DNA of 64,000 bases from an uncultured Pseudomonadota bacterium (GTDB taxonomy: Bacteria > Pseudomonadota > Gammaproteobacteria > Xanthomonadales > Wenzhouxiangellaceae). The stretch is from the NCBI GenBank assembly GCA_937138395.1, contig CAKZPB010000064.1, positions 1 through 64,000 on the forward strand, given 5' to 3'. Below, piece by piece: positions 46,816 through 55,358 of the stretch. The position numbers and the translations under genes were made by a program. The number at the start of each line of letters is the position of its first letter. Position 1 is the stretch's first letter. The notes below the pieces were generated by a model, which was given only the letters and a program-made list of their open reading frames with translations, was not told the origin of the DNA and did not search any database.

Positions 46816-48321
46816 ATGATGACGTCAGCCGAATCACTGATCACTGATCCTGTTGCAATCGGCTGGTCGATTGGCTGGATGTTGAGCGTGGCGGGTGCGT
46901 TGATTCTAATCAGCGTGATCTTCAGTCGCACGTCCGAGAAGATCGGATTTCCCGCCGTTCTGCTGTTTTTGGGGATTGGGCTGGCGGCTGGTTATTTTTT
47001 GCCGCTCGACTTTGCCAACTTTGATCTCGCCTTCCGGATCGGCACAGTCGCGCTGGTCTTGATTCTGTTCGACGGCGGCCTGAATACGCCCTGGAAAACA
47101 GCCAGAGCGCATCTGGTGCCCGCATCCATTCTGGCGACGGTCGGGGTGGCGGGCACGGCTGTGCTGATGGCAGTTGCCGGTTATCTATTGGGCCTGAGCT
47201 GGATTGAGGCACTGTTGATCGGCGCAATTGTGTCTTCAACGGATGCCGCGGCAGTATTTTCTGCGCTGCGAGGATCTGGCGTGCAGCTTCGGCGTCGCGT
47301 GGGCGCCACACTCGAGCTCGAATCCGGCCTGAATGATCCGATGGCCATTATTCTCACGATTACGCTGACGTCGGCATTGATCCAGGGCGGCCTGGGTCAC
47401 CCACTGCATCTGGTTATGGATATTGCGCTGCAATTGGCCGTCGGTCTGGCGGCCGGATTGGCCGTGGGCTGGTGCGGCCAGAAACTGGTGCAGCGGGTGC
47501 GCGTCCCTGCGGCCGGACTCTACCCGGCCCTGACCCTGGCGCTTGCGCTTCTGGCCTTCGGCATTCCGTCGCTGTTCATGGGGTCCGGCTTCCTGGCCGT
47601 ATACGTGGCCGCACTGATGCTGGGAAACAAGCGCCTACCCTATCGACCGGGCATTTTGCGCGTGCATGATGCACTGGCCTGGCTTGGGCAGATCACCATG
47701 TTTCTGGTTCTGGGCTTGCTGGCCATCCCTTCGATGCTGGCATCTGCCGGATGGCATGGCCTGATACTGGCGCTGGTGCTGGCGTTGCTGGCACGCCCCC
47801 TGATGGTAACGCTCTGCCTGCTGCCGTTTCGTTTTTCGGCCGGCGACACGGCGTTTATTTCATGGGTGGGCCTGCGCGGTGCAGTGCCGATTCTATTGGC
47901 CAGTTATCCGGTCATGCTGGGCGTCGAAGGCGCGCTGGAGATCTTCCACCTGGTGTTCTTCGTGGTTGTGGTCAATGCGCTGATTCCAGGTGCAACCATC
48001 CGATGGGCGGTGCAGTGGTTCAAGGTCGAGCGAGCCGGACGTGAGCGGCCACCGCCCGTTCTGGAAATCAATGCGCAAGAGGAGTTGCCGGTCCGCATCC
48101 TGTCGTTCTACATCGAGCCCGCTGCACTGGTCACCGGCATCCCGACCAATGAACTGCCGTTGCCGGAAGGCAGTGATTTCCTGGCCCTGGTTCGTTCAGG
48201 CCAAGTGCAGACTGTAAAAAGCGATACGGTGCTGATTGAGGGCGATCACGTACATTTATTGGTACGTCCGGAAAACATGCGTGCCATCGAGCTGTTGTTC
48301 GGGCTTCGCGAGGAGGACTAA
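46816..48321 (+). CDS. CPA1 potassium/proton antiporter, NhaP2/CvrA-like
   Basis: The 501-residue protein has about 13 membrane helices with CPA1 signatures: LFDGGLNTPW in an early helix, GAIVSSTDAAAVFSAL with the ion-binding aspartate, and ELESGLNDPMAIILT. A cytosolic TrkA-C (RCK-C) domain follows (about 415-495, VRILSFYIEPAALVTGIPTNELPLPEGSDFLALVRSG). E. coli CvrA continues into an extra C-terminal CorC/HlyC domain that is absent here. It probably expels K+ (or Na+) in exchange for protons. Tandem ATGs at 46816 and 46819 are equally good starts. Confidence 0.88.
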   Translation: MMTSAESLITDPVAIGWSIGWMLSVAGALILISVIFSRTSEKIGFPAVLLFLGIGLAAGYFLPLDFANFDLAFRIGTVALVLILFDGGLNTPWKTARAHLVPASILATVGVAGTAVLMAVAGYLLGLSWIEALLIGAIVSSTDAAAVFSALRGSGVQLRRRVGATLELESGLNDPMAIILTITLTSALIQGGLGHPLHLVMDIALQLAVGLAAGLAVGWCGQKLVQRVRVPAAGLYPALTLALALLAFGIPSLFMGSGFLAVYVAALMLGNKRLPYRPGILRVHDALAWLGQITMFLVLGLLAIPSMLASAGWHGLILALVLALLARPLMVTLCLLPFRFSAGDTAFISWVGLRGAVPILLASYPVMLGVEGALEIFHLVFFVVVVNALIPGATIRWAVQWFKVERAGRERPPPVLEINAQEELPVRILSFYIEPAALVTGIPTNELPLPEGSDFLALVRSGQVQTVKSDTVLIEGDHVHLLVRPENMRAIELLFGLREED

Positions 48322-48353
48322 GGGGTTGGAAAGGCTTCTGTGATGACGCTGGA

Positions 48354-48995
48354 TCAATGCTCGCGCCAGTCACGGTCAGGCTGCAGGCGCTGTCCCAGCT
48401 GATACAAAAGCGCGGCCGTTGCGCCCCAAATATTGTGTTCCGGATGCTGCAGCGTGAGTAGTTGATAATCCTGCGCCTGGTACTTCACCTGCTGGTGCTG
48501 GTAGGCATCGGGGTCCGCAACCCGGTTCAGCGGTACAGTAAAGACTTCGTCGACTTCATTCCGATCTGGCTGGAACTCAACCGGGCCGCGAACGGTTGCA
48601 ACCACCGCCGTCATCCGGTAGCCGGTAATCGTGTCGTAGCGACCGAGCAGGCCCTTCGGTTCAAAGCAGTTGCGATCGATGCCGGTTTCTTCTTCGGCCT
48701 CACGCAGTGCAGTATCAACAACACCTCGATCGTCAGACGCTCGTGCGCCCCCCGGAAATGCGATCTGTCCGGGGTGTTTATCCAGATGATGCGCACGCAC
48801 GGTCAGTACTACTTCCGGGCTCGGATACTCAAGCAGAGCGACGAGCACTGCGGCAGGTCGCTGCCGCCGCTGGCCGGGGCGAGGGTAGCCTGCAACCGGC
48901 AGTTGGGCAATCGGATGTTCCAGTGAATACAGTGCCCGGTTCAATCGACGGACCAGGACGGCGCTTGCGGCTGAAGCCTGGTTGGCTTCAGCCAC
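48354..48995 (-). CDS. NUDIX hydrolase, CoA pyrophosphatase (NudL) type
   Basis: The 213-residue protein has a UPF0035-type sequence before the Nudix box (HHLDKHPGQIAFPGGARASDD) and the box itself (GGARASDDRGVVDTALREAEEETGI). These are characteristic of CoA diphosphatases such as NudL/YeaB. The frame opens with GTG at 48995, so the start is uncertain. It follows the DUF1289 gene by 32 bases on the same strand and converges on the antiporter gene. Confidence 0.87.
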   Translation of the reverse strand: MAEANQASAASAVLVRRLNRALYSLEHPIAQLPVAGYPRPGQRRQRPAAVLVALLEYPSPEVVLTVRAHHLDKHPGQIAFPGGARASDDRGVVDTALREAEEETGIDRNCFEPKGLLGRYDTITGYRMTAVVATVRGPVEFQPDRNEVDEVFTVPLNRVADPDAYQHQQVKYQAQDYQLLTLQHPEHNIWGATAALLYQLGQRLQPDRDWREH

Positions 48996-49027
48996 TGACG
49001 GAATGCTGTTTGAGCTGGCCCAAGTGA

Positions 49028-49225
49028 TCAGCTTCCAAACAACTGCTCAGCGCGTCGGGGCAAGTCAAGAAGGACCTGTTTGCGCTGGTCGACCGAGAGG
49101 GTCAACCAGCTGCCTATTTCTTCGCTGGTGCGAAAACAGCCAATGCACAGTCCATCGTCGTTCAGCGTGCAGATTTGAATGCAAGGCGATTCGATGATCT
49201 CGAGTTCAAGGGCTGGATCGCTCAT
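49028..49225 (-). CDS. DUF1289 small cysteine-rich protein
   Basis: The 65-residue protein has four cysteines at 15, 19, 27 and 30 in the pattern C-x3-C-x7-C-x2-C (SPCIQICTLNDDGLCIGCFRT), followed by EIGSWLTLSVDQRKQVLLDLPRRAEQL. This is the DUF1289 signature. A bound Zn or Fe-S centre is likely; function is unknown. It lies 8 bases after the FKBP gene. Confidence 0.88.
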   Translation of the reverse strand: MSDPALELEIIESPCIQICTLNDDGLCIGCFRTSEEIGSWLTLSVDQRKQVLLDLPRRAEQLFGS

Positions 49226-49233
49226 CGAACAAC

Positions 49234-49932
49234 CTAGTTCTGCTCCATACCTTCTGGAGCGCCGATCTGAACCAGGCGCAAATCAAACTGCAGCGCTTCG
49301 TTCGGGCCAATCAGCGGTGGATCACCGCGCACGCCAAACGCAAGTTCAGGCGGCATGAAGACCTGCCACAAGGCGCCCTCACGCATCAACGGCAGCACTT
49401 CCTGCCAGCCTTCGAGTACGCCGTCAACCTGGAACACAGCGGGCACGCCGCGCGCGAACGAGGAATCAAACTCACGTCCGTTCATTTTCGAACCGCGGTA
49501 GTGAACGGTCACGGTGTCCTGCAGGGTTGGGCGCGTGCCCTCACCTTCCTCGATCACGCGATACTGAACGCCACTCGGCAGCGTAACAATACCGTTCTTG
49601 GCGCTGTTGTCGGCAAGAAATTGATCAGACTCGGCCTGATTCTCTTCTGCCAATTGCTGAAACTGCTCCAGTCGTTCCTGGCGTAATTGCTCGTTGAATG
49701 TAGCCAGAACTTCGCGCATTTCAGCCATAGGCACCTGCGGGTCACGTTCGGCATGCGCATCGCGAATTGCCGCGATGACGGATTCAATGTCAATATCCCA
49801 GTTCAGGGTTTCTGAGCCGAACTCAAAGCCAACGGCATAACCCAGTTTGCCTTGCTCGGATTCTGTGTCTTGCGCCATGACCGCAACGGGTATGGCAATG
49901 AGGACAGCCAGCTTTGCTAAAAGCTTATACAT
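49234..49932 (-). CDS. FKBP-type peptidyl-prolyl cis-trans isomerase (FkpA/Mip-like)
   Basis: The 232-residue protein has a signal peptide (MYKLLAKLAVLIAIPVAVMAQ), an N-terminal helical dimerisation region (about 25-115, GKLGYAVGFEFG then a long charged helix) and a C-terminal FKBP domain (about 115-225; VTVHYRGSKMNGREFDSSFARG, EGWQEVLPLMREGALWQVFMPPELAFG). It is a periplasmic folding helper of the Mip/FkpA group. GGAGTTTGT precedes the ATG. It is divergent from the psp operon, with 339 bases between. Confidence 0.92.
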   Translation of the reverse strand: MYKLLAKLAVLIAIPVAVMAQDTESEQGKLGYAVGFEFGSETLNWDIDIESVIAAIRDAHAERDPQVPMAEMREVLATFNEQLRQERLEQFQQLAEENQAESDQFLADNSAKNGIVTLPSGVQYRVIEEGEGTRPTLQDTVTVHYRGSKMNGREFDSSFARGVPAVFQVDGVLEGWQEVLPLMREGALWQVFMPPELAFGVRGDPPLIGPNEALQFDLRLVQIGAPEGMEQN

Positions 49933-50181
49933 ACAAACTCCAGTGATAAAGAGGGTGTTGAAGATCGATCAGCCGGGCATTTTACCCGACCCGTGCTGCT
50001 CACGCATCGTCACATCCGCAGAAATCCGGTGCATGACGCTCCTATGACCGGACGTGCCGCGTCGAGTTCAAAACAAGAAACAGCCTTGCAGGTTGGTAGA
50101 TCTCGCCATATTAATGGTTATTTTCACCACATAAGGAGTGCTTAACTTTTATAGGCTATTGATATTGAATGGTTTTTTATT

Positions 50182-50198
50182 TTGGTACATATATTGCA
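50182..50198 (+). promoter_or_regulatory. Sigma-54 (-24/-12) promoter of the psp operon
   Basis: TTGGTACATATATTGCA has the invariant GG and GC pairs separated by exactly 10 bases, and TTGCA at -12, as in sigma-54 promoters (consensus TTGGCAC-N4-TTGCA). It lies about 75 bases before pspA, the usual place in psp operons. No activator gene pspF is found in the window. Confidence 0.75.
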
Positions 50199-50271
50199 TT
50201 ATTGATGGCGAACACTAACCTTGCCCGGCAACACAACATCGATTGCCAGGCGCTACTGCAAGGAGAGCACG

Positions 50272-50973
50272 ATGGGAATTTTTTCGCGATTGGGCGACAT
50301 TATCAACTCAAATCTGAACGCTGCGCTGGAAAAGGCCGAAGATCCGGAGAAAATGATCCGGCTGATGATCCAGGAAATGGAAGACACGCTGGTTGAAATT
50401 CGCTCGGCCACCGCTAAATGCATTGCCGAGAAAAAAGAGCGTGCCCGCCTGCTACACCGGCTCGAAGAACAGAAGGCCGATTGGGCCAATAAAGCAACGA
50501 AAGCGCTGGACAAGGGTCGTGAGGATCTCGCGCGAGCCGCGCTGGCCGAGAAGACCGCACTGGCTGACCGCGTCGAGCATCTGACCAGCGAATTGACCCA
50601 CTACGACGAGCAACTGGCTAAATACGATCATGATATCGGTCGTCTTCAGGCCAAGTTGAACGACGCTCGTGCCCGCCAACGCACCATTGTCATGCGTCAC
50701 CGCGGAGCACAGCATCAATTAAAGAGCTCGCGTCAGATCCATAACGCCAAGATCGATGAAATGCTGCATCGCTTTGATTCGGCCGAGCGCCGGATCGATC
50801 ACATCGAATCCGAGGCCGAGTCGCTTGACATGGGTCATCGACCCAAAACCCTGGACGAAGAAATCGATCAGTTGGAGCGCGACGAACGCGTCGAAGCCGA
50901 ATTGGAAACGCTGAAGTCGGAACGCGGTGCGAAGGAATCCAAGGGGGCCGCCAAAGCAAAGGATAACGCCTGA
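50272..50973 (+). CDS. pspA: Phage shock protein A
   Basis: This 233-residue ESCRT-III-like coiled-coil protein supports the inner membrane under stress and, in enterobacteria, holds back PspF. Its amphipathic N-terminus (MGIFSRLGDIINSNLNAALEKAEDPEKMIRLMIQEMEDTL) is diagnostic. Long coiled-coil helices follow to about residue 215, and the end is charged and alanine-rich. AAGGAGAG lies 6 bases before the ATG at 50272. It is the first gene of pspABC plus a small membrane protein, downstream of a sigma-54-type promoter. Confidence 0.95.
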   Translation: MGIFSRLGDIINSNLNAALEKAEDPEKMIRLMIQEMEDTLVEIRSATAKCIAEKKERARLLHRLEEQKADWANKATKALDKGREDLARAALAEKTALADRVEHLTSELTHYDEQLAKYDHDIGRLQAKLNDARARQRTIVMRHRGAQHQLKSSRQIHNAKIDEMLHRFDSAERRIDHIESEAESLDMGHRPKTLDEEIDQLERDERVEAELETLKSERGAKESKGAAKAKDNA

Positions 50974-51218
50974 TGCTTGGCCTCGGTGACGATTTTCTAT
51001 TCGTACTGGGAATCTTGTTCCTGGTGGTCGTGGCACCGATCTGGATCATCATGCACTACGCCACGCGGAACTCGGCCAACAAGAAGCTGACCAGCAAGGA
51101 CGAAATCGTGCTCGATGAACTGCACGATAACGCCCGCAAGCTGGAAGATCGCATCCACACACTGGAGCGCATTCTCGACGCAGATGCGCCTGAATGGAGA
51201 AAAGATCATGACCGGTAG
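50973..51218 (+). CDS. pspB: Phage shock protein B
   Basis: The 81-residue protein has one N-terminal membrane helix (about 7-28, FLFVLGILFLVVVAPIWIIM) and a cytosolic amphipathic helix (DELHDNARKLEDRIHTLERILD), as in PspB. With PspC it senses envelope stress and relieves PspA inhibition of PspF. The ATG shares one base with the pspA stop (TGATG). Confidence 0.93.
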   Translation: MLGLGDDFLFVLGILFLVVVAPIWIIMHYATRNSANKKLTSKDEIVLDELHDNARKLEDRIHTLERILDADAPEWRKDHDR

Positions 51219-51630
51219 TGACTACGAACACATCCGCGAGCCTATTCGGAGAACCTACGAAAACATGAGCCATAATCGACTGTATCGCAACAAGAAACGG
51301 GGCATCCTGGCCGGCGTCTGCGCAGGCATTGCCGATTGGACTGGCATCAATTTGACCGCTCTGCGGGTCGTGGTGATCCTGCTGGCCCTGCCCTTTACCG
51401 CGGTCATGATCATCGGATATCTGGCATTGGCCCTGCTGGTGCCAGCACAACCGGACAACCTGTACCGTGACACCGAGCACGAGGAATTCTGGCAGGAAGT
51501 GCGCAAGGCACCTAAAGACAGCGTCTCGACGCTGAATCGTCGGTTCAAGTCACTCGATCAGCGGTTGCAGCGTCTTGAAGCCTGGTTGACCTCGCCCGAA
51601 TATCGAATCAATCGGGAACTGGACAAGTAA
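51208..51630 (+). CDS. pspC: Phage shock protein C
   Basis: The 140-residue PspC-domain protein has the RLYRNKKRGILAGVCAGIADWTGINLTALRVVVILLAL core followed by a second hydrophobic stretch, and a C-terminal tail (RFKSLDQRLQRLEAWLTSPEYRINRELDK) like the leucine-zipper tail of enterobacterial PspC. The start is the ATG of MTGSDYEH with GGAG upstream, overlapping pspB by 11 bases; an internal ATG (MSHNRLYR) is possible. It acts with PspB at the inner membrane. Confidence 0.93.
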   Translation: MTGSDYEHIREPIRRTYENMSHNRLYRNKKRGILAGVCAGIADWTGINLTALRVVVILLALPFTAVMIIGYLALALLVPAQPDNLYRDTEHEEFWQEVRKAPKDSVSTLNRRFKSLDQRLQRLEAWLTSPEYRINRELDK

Positions 51631-51863
51631 TGCGCTACTGGCCGGCAATGATGACCTCACTGCTGGCTTTGCCAGGGCTGGCAGTGCTGATCGGCGGCCT
51701 TCATGACCTGAGTCATGATAGCCGCCAGCTCAGCGAATTCATGAACCAGCTCCTGGAGCTGGCTCAAACTCACAGCGATATATTCGATGCGGCAATCCAG
51801 ATTACCGCGGCTATCCTGAGCTTGATCGGCGTCGGCATACTCATCGTTTGCAGTAAACTCTGA
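51630..51863 (+). CDS. Small two-helix membrane protein of the psp operon
   Basis: I do not recognise this 77-residue protein. It has two hydrophobic stretches (about 7-24, MTSLLALPGLAVLIGG, and about 54-75, AIQITAAILSLIGVGILIV) joined by a polar loop with HDLSHDSRQLSEFMNQLLELAQTHSD. Its ATG overlaps the pspC stop (TAATG), so it is translated from the psp transcript. It occupies the position of pspD in E. coli, but I see no clear sequence similarity with PspD. It is probably a fourth Psp component. Confidence 0.72.
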   Translation: MRYWPAMMTSLLALPGLAVLIGGLHDLSHDSRQLSEFMNQLLELAQTHSDIFDAAIQITAAILSLIGVGILIVCSKL

Positions 51864-51888
51864 TGCGGTCAATTCAGAACTTCGCATC

Positions 51889-52680
51889 ATGGACTATCAA
51901 TACCTGCTGGTAGACACCACCGCGCGTGTTGCCACCATCACCATCAACCGTCCCGATGCGCTGAACGCGCTGAATCGGGCGCTGTTGATCGAGCTTGACC
52001 AGGCCTTTGCCGACCTGGCCGAAGATCGCAATACGCGCGTCATCGTGCTGACCGGTGCAGGACCAAAAGCGTTTGTGGCCGGTGCTGACATCAATGAGAT
52101 CAGCAGCCTCGACCCGATTCAGGCGCACGCCTTTGCTGCTCAAGGCCAACGCATCTTTTCACGTATCGAACACACACCCAAGCCCGTCATTGCAGCCATC
52201 AATGGCTTTGCATTGGGCGGCGGGCTGGAGTTGGCCCTGGCGTGTCATCTGCGGCTGGCGTCGGATAATGCCAGGCTTGGTTTGCCCGAAATCAAGCTGG
52301 GCGTGATTCCCGGCTTTGGCGGTACCCAGCGCTTACCTCGCCTGGTTGGCAAAGCCAAAGCGCTTGAACTGATGCTGACGGGCACGCCAGTTGAAGCACA
52401 GCAGGCACACGAACTGGGCCTGGTCAATCAGCTCGTGCCGGCTGAAGAACTTGCAGCAACCGCAGCAACGCTAGCCCGACAGTTGGCCGCCAGCCCGGTC
52501 GAAAGCGTGCGTGGCATTCTTCAGTCCGTACAAAGCGGTCTCGAATCTTCACTCGACCAGGGCCTGGCGCTGGAAGCCGCGCGCTTTGCCTTGTGCTGCG
52601 CGACTGAAGACATGCAGGAAGGCACGACTGCCTTTCTTGAAAAGCGGCCGGCGCAGTTTCTCGACGATTCGCCAGTGTAA
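51889..52680 (+). CDS. Enoyl-CoA hydratase/isomerase (crotonase) family protein
   Basis: The 263-residue protein has the crotonase core: ATITINRPDALNALN, the oxyanion-hole AFVAGADINE, IAAINGFALGGGLELALACHLRLA, and LGLPEIKLGVIPGFGGTQRL with the second catalytic glutamate in PEIKLGVIPG. Both acid positions are present, which supports hydratase activity on 2-enoyl-CoA. The C-terminal helix ends TAFLEKRPAQFLDD. It starts 25 bases after the psp small protein and may be read from the same transcript. Confidence 0.88.
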   Translation: MDYQYLLVDTTARVATITINRPDALNALNRALLIELDQAFADLAEDRNTRVIVLTGAGPKAFVAGADINEISSLDPIQAHAFAAQGQRIFSRIEHTPKPVIAAINGFALGGGLELALACHLRLASDNARLGLPEIKLGVIPGFGGTQRLPRLVGKAKALELMLTGTPVEAQQAHELGLVNQLVPAEELAATAATLARQLAASPVESVRGILQSVQSGLESSLDQGLALEAARFALCCATEDMQEGTTAFLEKRPAQFLDDSPV

Positions 52681-52750
52681 GCACGCGTTAATCAGCCGTC
52701 ATTGCAGCCCGCGCAACTCGTCCAACCTGCGCACTCGTGTTACAGCCCAA

Positions 52751-54112
52751 TTATTCGACCGCTGTAACCATGGTGTCGGCAAGCTCCGAAAGCCAATCGA
52801 CTGCGCGCTGGTGAAACAGGTCTGAAGCATCACCGTTGAATAGCCGTGTGAATGAATCTTCCAGGCTGTCGTGGTGAGTGAACCCGTGATCCAGGCCTTC
52901 CAATAGTTCAACGGATGCCGAGCCTGGACGCATCCGGTTCAGAATTTCAGCCGCTTTGGCGTGGTCCGAAGCGGTAGAAATCCAGTCATATTCACCGTGC
53001 AACACCAATAGTTCACCTTCATAACGCGTCCAAGCGGGCCATAGTTCGGCCTGATCAGCTTCACGGTGAAAATCCAGTGCACGACCGGCGAATGCTTCCA
53101 GCGGACCGAGTTGCTGTTCGGCCAGGGCGGTGGCCTGAGGCATGGTCTCGCGCAGTTCATCGGGTTGTTGACCCTCGATGATCAACGCATGCACGATTCG
53201 GCGCATGGCCCGCAGACCTGCTTCGTGCTGTTCAGGCGAAACAACGGGTCGCATGATCGCGCGCTCACGAAAATTGCCAATTAAATAGTCTGCCCAGGGC
53301 TCTACCCCCGCGCCCCAGGTGATGACACCGGCAAAATCAACGGCCTCGGCAATCAGTGGAAATTGATAACCGCCCATGGATATGCCAATGGCATACACCC
53401 GGGACGCATCTATATCCTCGCGATCAGCAAACGCAGCAGCCGCTGCCTGATAAGCACGAATTTCCCGGTCAAAGCCACCCTCGGTGCAGGCTTCGCCATC
53501 GCTATCGCCGACACCCGGCTTATCTGCAAAGCTGACCACGAAGCCGGCCTCCAGCAAATCCAGGAATATGCGTGAACGACTGTGAGAACGCCCGGTGATC
53601 CGGTCGATGGACTGACAGGTAATGCCCTGGATGTAAAAGACGCCCGGCAGTCCCTGGTCAGACCGCAGAGCCGATATTTCCGGAACCAGGGTCACCGTTC
53701 GAATGCGTAAGCCATCCGCACTTTCGACCTGTCCATAGATCACATCGGCGCCTGGAACCACGCTTGGATTGGATGGCTGAGGTTCTATCGTCACTGATCT
53801 GCGCTCGCCGTCCACGTCAAACGTCAGATCAACCCGCTGACCGCTCGGAAGCTGATGTGTCAACGCCTGCAGATCAAGCCATCCGGATACCGGCTGCCCA
53901 TCAATCTCAGCAAGGATGGCGCCAGCCGTGATATCCGCTGCCTGATAGGCCGCTGCCTCGGGCGGCGCGCTCAACACGATGCCCTGCGCCGCAGGCTGAA
54001 GTGCGATGCCAAGCGAGCCACGCCGTTCCAACGTATCGACTTCGGCAAAAACAGCACCTGAAAGGCCTGCGATCAGAGTAATAAAAGTCATCCAGCACTG
54101 CAATTTCATCAT
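52751..54112 (-). CDS. Secreted alpha/beta hydrolase with PDZ-like N-terminal domain
   Basis: The 453-residue protein has a signal peptide (TFITLIAGLSGAVFA). Residues about 30-110 form a PDZ-like domain (RGSLGIALQPAAQGIVLSAPPEAAAYQAADITAGAILAEIDGQPV, then RVDLTFDVDGERRSVTIEP). An alpha/beta hydrolase follows, with nucleophile Ser245 in GISMGG, the probable acid Asp in LHGEYDW and the catalytic His in GLDHGFTHHD. An oxyanion region lies in YIQGITCQSID. The PDZ plus hydrolase layout suggests a periplasmic or outer-surface esterase or peptidase; the substrate is unknown. Confidence 0.78.
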   Translation of the reverse strand: MMKLQCWMTFITLIAGLSGAVFAEVDTLERRGSLGIALQPAAQGIVLSAPPEAAAYQAADITAGAILAEIDGQPVSGWLDLQALTHQLPSGQRVDLTFDVDGERRSVTIEPQPSNPSVVPGADVIYGQVESADGLRIRTVTLVPEISALRSDQGLPGVFYIQGITCQSIDRITGRSHSRSRIFLDLLEAGFVVSFADKPGVGDSDGEACTEGGFDREIRAYQAAAAAFADREDIDASRVYAIGISMGGYQFPLIAEAVDFAGVITWGAGVEPWADYLIGNFRERAIMRPVVSPEQHEAGLRAMRRIVHALIIEGQQPDELRETMPQATALAEQQLGPLEAFAGRALDFHREADQAELWPAWTRYEGELLVLHGEYDWISTASDHAKAAEILNRMRPGSASVELLEGLDHGFTHHDSLEDSFTRLFNGDASDLFHQRAVDWLSELADTMVTAVE

Positions 54113-54307
54113 TCAGATTCTCCAGACATGGATTTCAGTAACCAGCGTTCGTCACACTTCGAATCAGCAACAAGGCTATGGCCTCACAGACCTGGCGATT
54201 GACGGCGCTACACCACGGACATTCGGACAGAGTGTCGCTTGAACCCGCATTCAATGCTTGTCAATTCCTGTCTTTCAGATGCCCGGTCAATCCAGGCTGG
54301 CTATTGC

Positions 54308-55183
54308 TCAAGACTTGCGATGGTTGATCCGCCACTGCGACGGGGGGATGCCGTAACGACGGCGAAATGCCTTGGAAAAGGTCGGCAAATCAGGGTATCC
54401 GCAGTCCTGAGACAGCCGTGTCAGGTCGACTGCATCATGCTCAAGCCTGTGGATTGCATGGGCCATTCTGCGAGACTCGAGGTAGCGTGCCGGCGTAACG
54501 GAATAGACCCGCGCGAAGTTTCGTGAAAATGCGGCAGGCGATTGAAAGGCATGTTCGGCCAGCATGGGAACGGACCATCGCTCAGAAAACGCCTCGTCCA
54601 TCACTCGCCGGGCGCGTTGAAGCCCACGAACGACACGTGCGCGAGTCAATGGATCAACCCGGTTGATTCGCGCCTGGTCCTGCAGCCAGGCACGCGCCCA
54701 CTTGCGCAGACCGCAAGCCACCGATTGGACGCTCCTTGAAGCCAGGATCTTGCTGCTTGTCAGCATCCAGAGATCAAATACAGGAGGCCTGTGGTTTTCA
54801 GGTAGAAGCTCCAGCACGGCTGCAATCGGTTCGGCATCCTGCTCGGTGAAATAAAAGCAGAAGCCTCGAGTTTCGATGTGATCACAAATCGATACCGTGT
54901 ACTCCGACCCGGGCGCCACCAGAAGAAACTCACCGGCACGTATGCTGGAGCAGCCGGCATCAAACTGATAGTGCTCGGTTCCGCCGATCACCGCCTTCAA
55001 TGAATACATCGGTGCCCGCACGTTCAATTCGCATTTTTTCAGTCTCGACTCCACCAGCGTGGACTGCCCGAACCGCTGACGTGGAATCTGCTTTTCGTGA
55101 GCAACATTCGGATGAAACGGCTGTTGATCCTTGGAACGGCCGGCCGGCTGAGTGGCATCAGCAATGAATGAACGAGGACCCAT
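54308..55183 (-). CDS. AraC-family transcriptional regulator
   Basis: The 291-residue protein has an N-terminal cupin-like sensing region (about 50-140) and a C-terminal double HTH (about 195-285: WSVPMLAEHAFQSPAAFSRNFARVYSVTPARYLESRRMAHAIHRL, then CGYPDLPTFSKAFRRRYGIPPSQWR). It is divergent from a TonB-dependent siderophore receptor, an arrangement common for siderophore-responsive activators such as PchR. No RBS is obvious before the ATG at 55183. Confidence 0.88.
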   Translation of the reverse strand: MGPRSFIADATQPAGRSKDQQPFHPNVAHEKQIPRQRFGQSTLVESRLKKCELNVRAPMYSLKAVIGGTEHYQFDAGCSSIRAGEFLLVAPGSEYTVSICDHIETRGFCFYFTEQDAEPIAAVLELLPENHRPPVFDLWMLTSSKILASRSVQSVACGLRKWARAWLQDQARINRVDPLTRARVVRGLQRARRVMDEAFSERWSVPMLAEHAFQSPAAFSRNFARVYSVTPARYLESRRMAHAIHRLEHDAVDLTRLSQDCGYPDLPTFSKAFRRRYGIPPSQWRINHRKS

Positions 55184-55291
55184 GCCAATAATCTACCAAT
55201 GGACATATTCTTGGAACAGGGCCATTCGTCATGCGCCATGACAGCCCTATTCGACTGATGGCAGTGCACTTGCTGTCAAAAAGACTCAAGC

Positions 55292-55310
55292 GCAATTAAC
55301 AATCATTCGC
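55292..55310. promoter_or_regulatory. Possible Fur box before the TonB-dependent receptor gene
   Basis: GCAATTAACAATCATTCGC matches the 19-base Fur consensus at about 12 positions, including a perfect AATCATT core. It lies about 50 bases before the receptor ATG, in the divergent region shared with the AraC-type gene. The match is moderate. Confidence 0.4.
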
Positions 55311-55358
55311 AATTGGTGTACAATGATGCATTGATTTAATTCACCGAGTTTTTTCGTA

